Below the pieces are notes generated by a model, which ran no database searches, was not told the origin of the DNA, and worked only from the letters and a program-made list of their open reading frames with translations. This document shows positions 61,301 through 64,000 of a stretch of DNA of 64,000 bases, in pieces. Positions within the stretch are counted from its first letter, which is position 1; each line of letters begins with the position of its first letter. Source of the DNA: JAJEAD01 sp965221555 (GTDB lineage: Bacteria > Pseudomonadota > Gammaproteobacteria > HK1); assembly GCA_965221555.1 (NCBI GenBank), contig OZ244895.1, forward strand, positions 806,001 through 870,000, in the 5' to 3' direction. The position numbers and the translations under genes were made by a program.

Positions 61301-64000
61301 TCATTGGTTGAGCGAAGGAAGGTTCTCCCCCGCGGTGGCGGGAGCGAGACCGGCACTGTGCGCGAGCGCCCTTGCGGCGGCGGCGGGAAAGTCGAATTCG
61401 GGGTCAGCGATGGGACCCCGCACCGAGACCTGCAGATCGATCCGACCCGAAGGCGCGGCAAGCTGGCGAATCCCTTGCGCGAAGGATTCGCCGGCGGCGC
61501 CGGTGGAGGACGCCGGGTCGAGCGTCACATTGCGGACGGTGAGCTCCCCGGTGACGTCGAGATCTCCCCGGGAGAGCCCGACATCGACATCGAGATCTCC
61601 CCTCCCGGCCCTGACCGCCACGCCGAGATGACGCTGCGCGTAATGCGTAAGCCGGTCGAGCTCCAGGCCGTCCAGGCGCAATCGGACCCGCGCGTCGAGA
61701 CTTTCTCCCCGGAGATCCAGCTCTCCCCTCATGTCGAGACGTGCCGAAGCATCCAGCGAGCCCTCGACCTCGAGGAACGCCACACGTTGCGGCGTCGGGT
61801 CTCCGAACCCGGTGACCCGTAGCCGATAGGGCTCGATGTCCATTTCAAAAGGCGGTTCGGCGCTTCGGTCGAAGAACGCCGCCCGGTTGTGTCCCGCGGT
61901 CTTGAACTCTCCGATCTCCATCGCCAAGCGGGGCTTCGCCGGTGTGGCCGACGGCCATGCGGGAAGTTTCCATTCCCCCGTCTCCCGCACTCCGAGCCGG
62001 GCAAGCGAGTCGACCACCGTGACGCTCTCGGCGGCGAGTCGCTCGCCTTCGCGATGAAGATCGCCGACTTCGATGCGGGTCGCGGTGAACAGGGCCCGGG
62101 AGCCGGATCCTTCATCGATCGAGACATCGTCGAAGACCAGATCTTCGGATTCGAAGTGTGCGGTGAGATCGACTTCAAGACCGGTTGCGCGCAGCCCCGA
62201 CCACGCGAGGCGGGAACTTCCGGATTCGGTGCGGAGAAGTCCGGCGCCCGCGTTCAGGCTTTCAAGACGGGCCCGCTGCGGATCGGAGCGGGCGTCTCCG
62301 GTGGCGGTCAAGCCCTCGATCCGGAAAGCGAGGCCGCTCGCGGTCGTACCCTCGAGCGTGGTGGCCGATGCCCGACCAAAATCGGGCGTGCGTCCCGGCG
62401 ACCATTCGAGCGCCCCGGCGCGCAGGAAGTCCATGCCGAAGGCCATGCCTGCGGTCGCGGCGAATTCCAGTCGTTCGAGCTCGAGGGGGTCCGCCTCCAG
62501 GCGAGGCTTGACGAAGTCCCACGCGAGGCGCCGCGCCTGGATGCCGAGAGTCCGCCAGCGCCCTCCCTGCCCGTCATCGAGGGACATGGAGGCGGAGCGC
62601 AGTCGGCGCGCCTCCACCTGACCGTCGTCCTGGATCGTCAGGGACTCCGCCTCCACGGGCAGAGCCCGCCAGGCGAGGCCGGAAAGCGCTCGGGAATCGA
62701 GCGCATCGATCTCGAGGCCCGACAGACGCAACGTTCCCGAGGAGGCTCGCTCCGCCGATGCAAAGCGCAAGCCGGCGGCCTCCAGGGACTCTCCGGTCGA
62801 GAGTGCGAGGGCGGTGCGCCGGGAGGCGGCGCCTTCGATGCGGGCCAATCCTTCCGCATTCACAGTGGCCGAACCCAGTTGGAGCGAGTCGAAGCGCCAG
62901 CGCTCGCCACCCGCGCCACGGTGGCGGAGCTCGGCCGAAACGCTCCGCGCCGCCGAGCGCGAACCGTTCTCGAGCCATTGCGCCCGGGTAAGGGACAGCG
63001 CGCGCGCCGCCCAGGAGACGCCGTCCGGAGCCCGGTAGTCGATCGCCTCCGCCTGAAGAGTTTCGGCATTGCCGCGCTCCGGGTGCACCTCGAGCGAGCG
63101 GGCATGCAGCCCTGTACTGTCCAGGGCTTCACCGCTCCCGGCGCGGTAGACAAGGCTTTCGAGGTCCGCTTCCCGTAATCCGGTGGCTCCGGAACGATGT
63201 CGCACGCCGCCCGCCTCGAGTCCGTACGCGATCCAGCTCTCCCCTTCCCCGCCCGCGCCGGAGATGCGCACGGCGCGAAGCGCAGCCGCCTCCCATGCGC
63301 CGTCCCGGTCGACGGCGAGGGCCTCGCTGCGGAAATCCCGGATGTTCACCTCTCTCCCCTCGTCATCACGGTGCTCCAGCGTGTCGAAGGTGGCGAGTCC
63401 AACGTCGATTCGCCTCTGTGCCGCGAATCGAATTCCTTCCATTTGCGCCCCGAGCACGGCGACCTCGAGTTTCGCGCTCCGCAGACCGAGACTCTCAAGC
63501 GTCGCGTTACCGATCCGCACTCCCGCCCCGGGCGCGGCCGCTATCGTGTTCAGCACGGGAAGCTCCGCCATCCAGATCGAGGATCCGGTGTCGCTTTCCG
63601 CGAGTGCCTCGAGGGTGGACGCCGACACACGATCGACGAGAACGCCGTCGTCCTTCGCGTGCAAGTCCAGGGTCTCGAGGCTCTCCAGACGAACTTCGAC
63701 ACCGTGGTCGGATGCGGCGGCTTGCAGATCGCGGATTCGAAGGCGCTCCAGGCGATACCGGCCGGCGTCGTCCAGGGTCGCCTTGAGCCGTATGCGCTGC
63801 GCGTTGGCGAGGATCGGTCCCGTCCCGGGGAAGGCCGCCTGGAGCTCGACCGCATCGATCTCGCCTTCTCCAGCCGCTACGGGCACTCCGTGCCAGCCGC
63901 CGATACCCTCCCAGTGCAGACCCGACACGATAGCGCTCGAGGCGCTGCCGACCAGCCCGGCCCGCGCTTCCCGGGCATCGAGGGTTCCCTGGAAGTAGAC
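61301..64000 (-). CDS. Large AsmA-like/DUF748 protein, 5' end outside window
   Basis: At least 899 codons, open at the right edge. The visible C-terminal part of the protein has a DUF748/AsmA-like ending (LDMRGELDLRGESLDARVRL, YAQRHLGVAVRAGRGDLDVDVGLSRGDLDVTG and the Pro/Glu-rich IADPEFDFPAAAAR). The long middle is built of alternating short beta-like stretches with recurring LESL, LTRAQWL and RSASM-like segments, as expected of a long lipid-groove or beta-solenoid protein. AsmA-like proteins bridge the periplasm in lipid transport. It lies 13 bp upstream of uvrD on the same strand and may share its transcript. Confidence 0.75.
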   Translation of the reverse strand, partial: VYFQGTLDAREARAGLVGSASSAIVSGLHWEGIGGWHGVPVAAGEGEIDAVELQAAFPGTGPILANAQRIRLKATLDDAGRYRLERLRIRDLQAAASDHGVEVRLESLETLDLHAKDDGVLVDRVSASTLEALAESDTGSSIWMAELPVLNTIAAAPGAGVRIGNATLESLGLRSAKLEVAVLGAQMEGIRFAAQRRIDVGLATFDTLEHRDDEGREVNIRDFRSEALAVDRDGAWEAAALRAVRISGAGGEGESWIAYGLEAGGVRHRSGATGLREADLESLVYRAGSGEALDSTGLHARSLEVHPERGNAETLQAEAIDYRAPDGVSWAARALSLTRAQWLENGSRSAARSVSAELRHRGAGGERWRFDSLQLGSATVNAEGLARIEGAASRRTALALSTGESLEAAGLRFASAERASSGTLRLSGLEIDALDSRALSGLAWRALPVEAESLTIQDDGQVEARRLRSASMSLDDGQGGRWRTLGIQARRLAWDFVKPRLEADPLELERLEFAATAGMAFGMDFLRAGALEWSPGRTPDFGRASATTLEGTTASGLAFRIEGLTATGDARSDPQRARLESLNAGAGLLRTESGSSRLAWSGLRATGLEVDLTAHFESEDLVFDDVSIDEGSGSRALFTATRIEVGDLHREGERLAAESVTVVDSLARLGVRETGEWKLPAWPSATPAKPRLAMEIGEFKTAGHNRAAFFDRSAEPPFEMDIEPYRLRVTGFGDPTPQRVAFLEVEGSLDASARLDMRGELDLRGESLDARVRLRLDGLELDRLTHYAQRHLGVAVRAGRGDLDVDVGLSRGDLDVTGELTVRNVTLDPASSTGAAGESFAQGIRQLAAPSGRIDLQVSVRGPIADPEFDFPAAAARALAHSAGLAPATAGENLPSLNQ

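Overview
The window is GC-rich, densely coded bacterial chromosome, most likely from a gammaproteobacterium. The best taxonomic signal is a full-length UvrD that matches the enterobacterial type almost motif for motif; a membrane-anchored cytochrome c5-like protein and a DUF748/AsmA-like protein agree with it. The gene content is that of an aerobic heterotroph living on small organic nutrients: four ABC uptake operons, several amidases and peptidases, betaine- and sulfonate-type catabolic genes, and an organoarsenical lyase. A marine or host-associated lifestyle is plausible but inferred.

Layout. 1-5988 (minus): a sugar-type ABC transporter operon (binding protein, double ATPase, 119-aa repeat protein, permease running off the left edge). 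It carries an unusual short acidic repeat in three of its proteins. 6330-10645: ilvE, then a minus-strand acyl-CoA dehydrogenase/MaoC hydratase/MmgE-PrpD operon. 11310-15246: a Uma2 gene and a decayed second copy, a 2OG-Fe(II) oxygenase, a 2-keto-4-pentenoate hydratase-like enzyme and a secreted nuclease with a helix-hairpin-helix tail. 15373-20496: acylating (sulfo)acetaldehyde dehydrogenase, two-subunit ADP-forming acyl-CoA ligase and an MttB-family methyltransferase. 20583-23978: MFS transporter, ArsI-type C-As lyase and a toxin-antitoxin-like pair with its own operator. 24212-31452: amidase divergent from a complete Dpp/Opp-type peptide ABC operon.

31.6-35.2 kb is an accessory patch: a decayed DUF4143 ATPase, a frameshifted AT-rich Doc-like gene and an intact Fic gene with a clear promoter/operator. 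35425-41406: etfBA, a periplasmic DegP/MucD protease and a two-component system. 41364-49900: N-formylglutamate amidohydrolase, amidase, M24 and M20 hydrolases, then SDR, BtpA-family protein and FGGY sugar kinase. 50082: an NYN-domain protein. 50732-55457 (minus): a second carbohydrate-type ABC operon with a DM13 protein upstream. After that come an Asp/Glu racemase-like gene, tRNA-Arg(CCG), a Rieske oxygenase, a cytochrome c5-like protein, uvrD and a large DUF748 protein cut by the right edge.

At least ten intergenic sites hold full or partial copies of one roughly 290-bp repeat with terminal inverted repeats and a central hairpin (best copy 57959-58250), which looks like a MITE family. The most novel-looking item is the repeat-bearing ABC operon at the left end: a motif of alternating aliphatic residues followed by an acidic cluster occurs seven times in tandem in the permease, five times in the 119-aa protein and three times in the ATPase tail, and in both of the latter it forms the extreme C-terminus.
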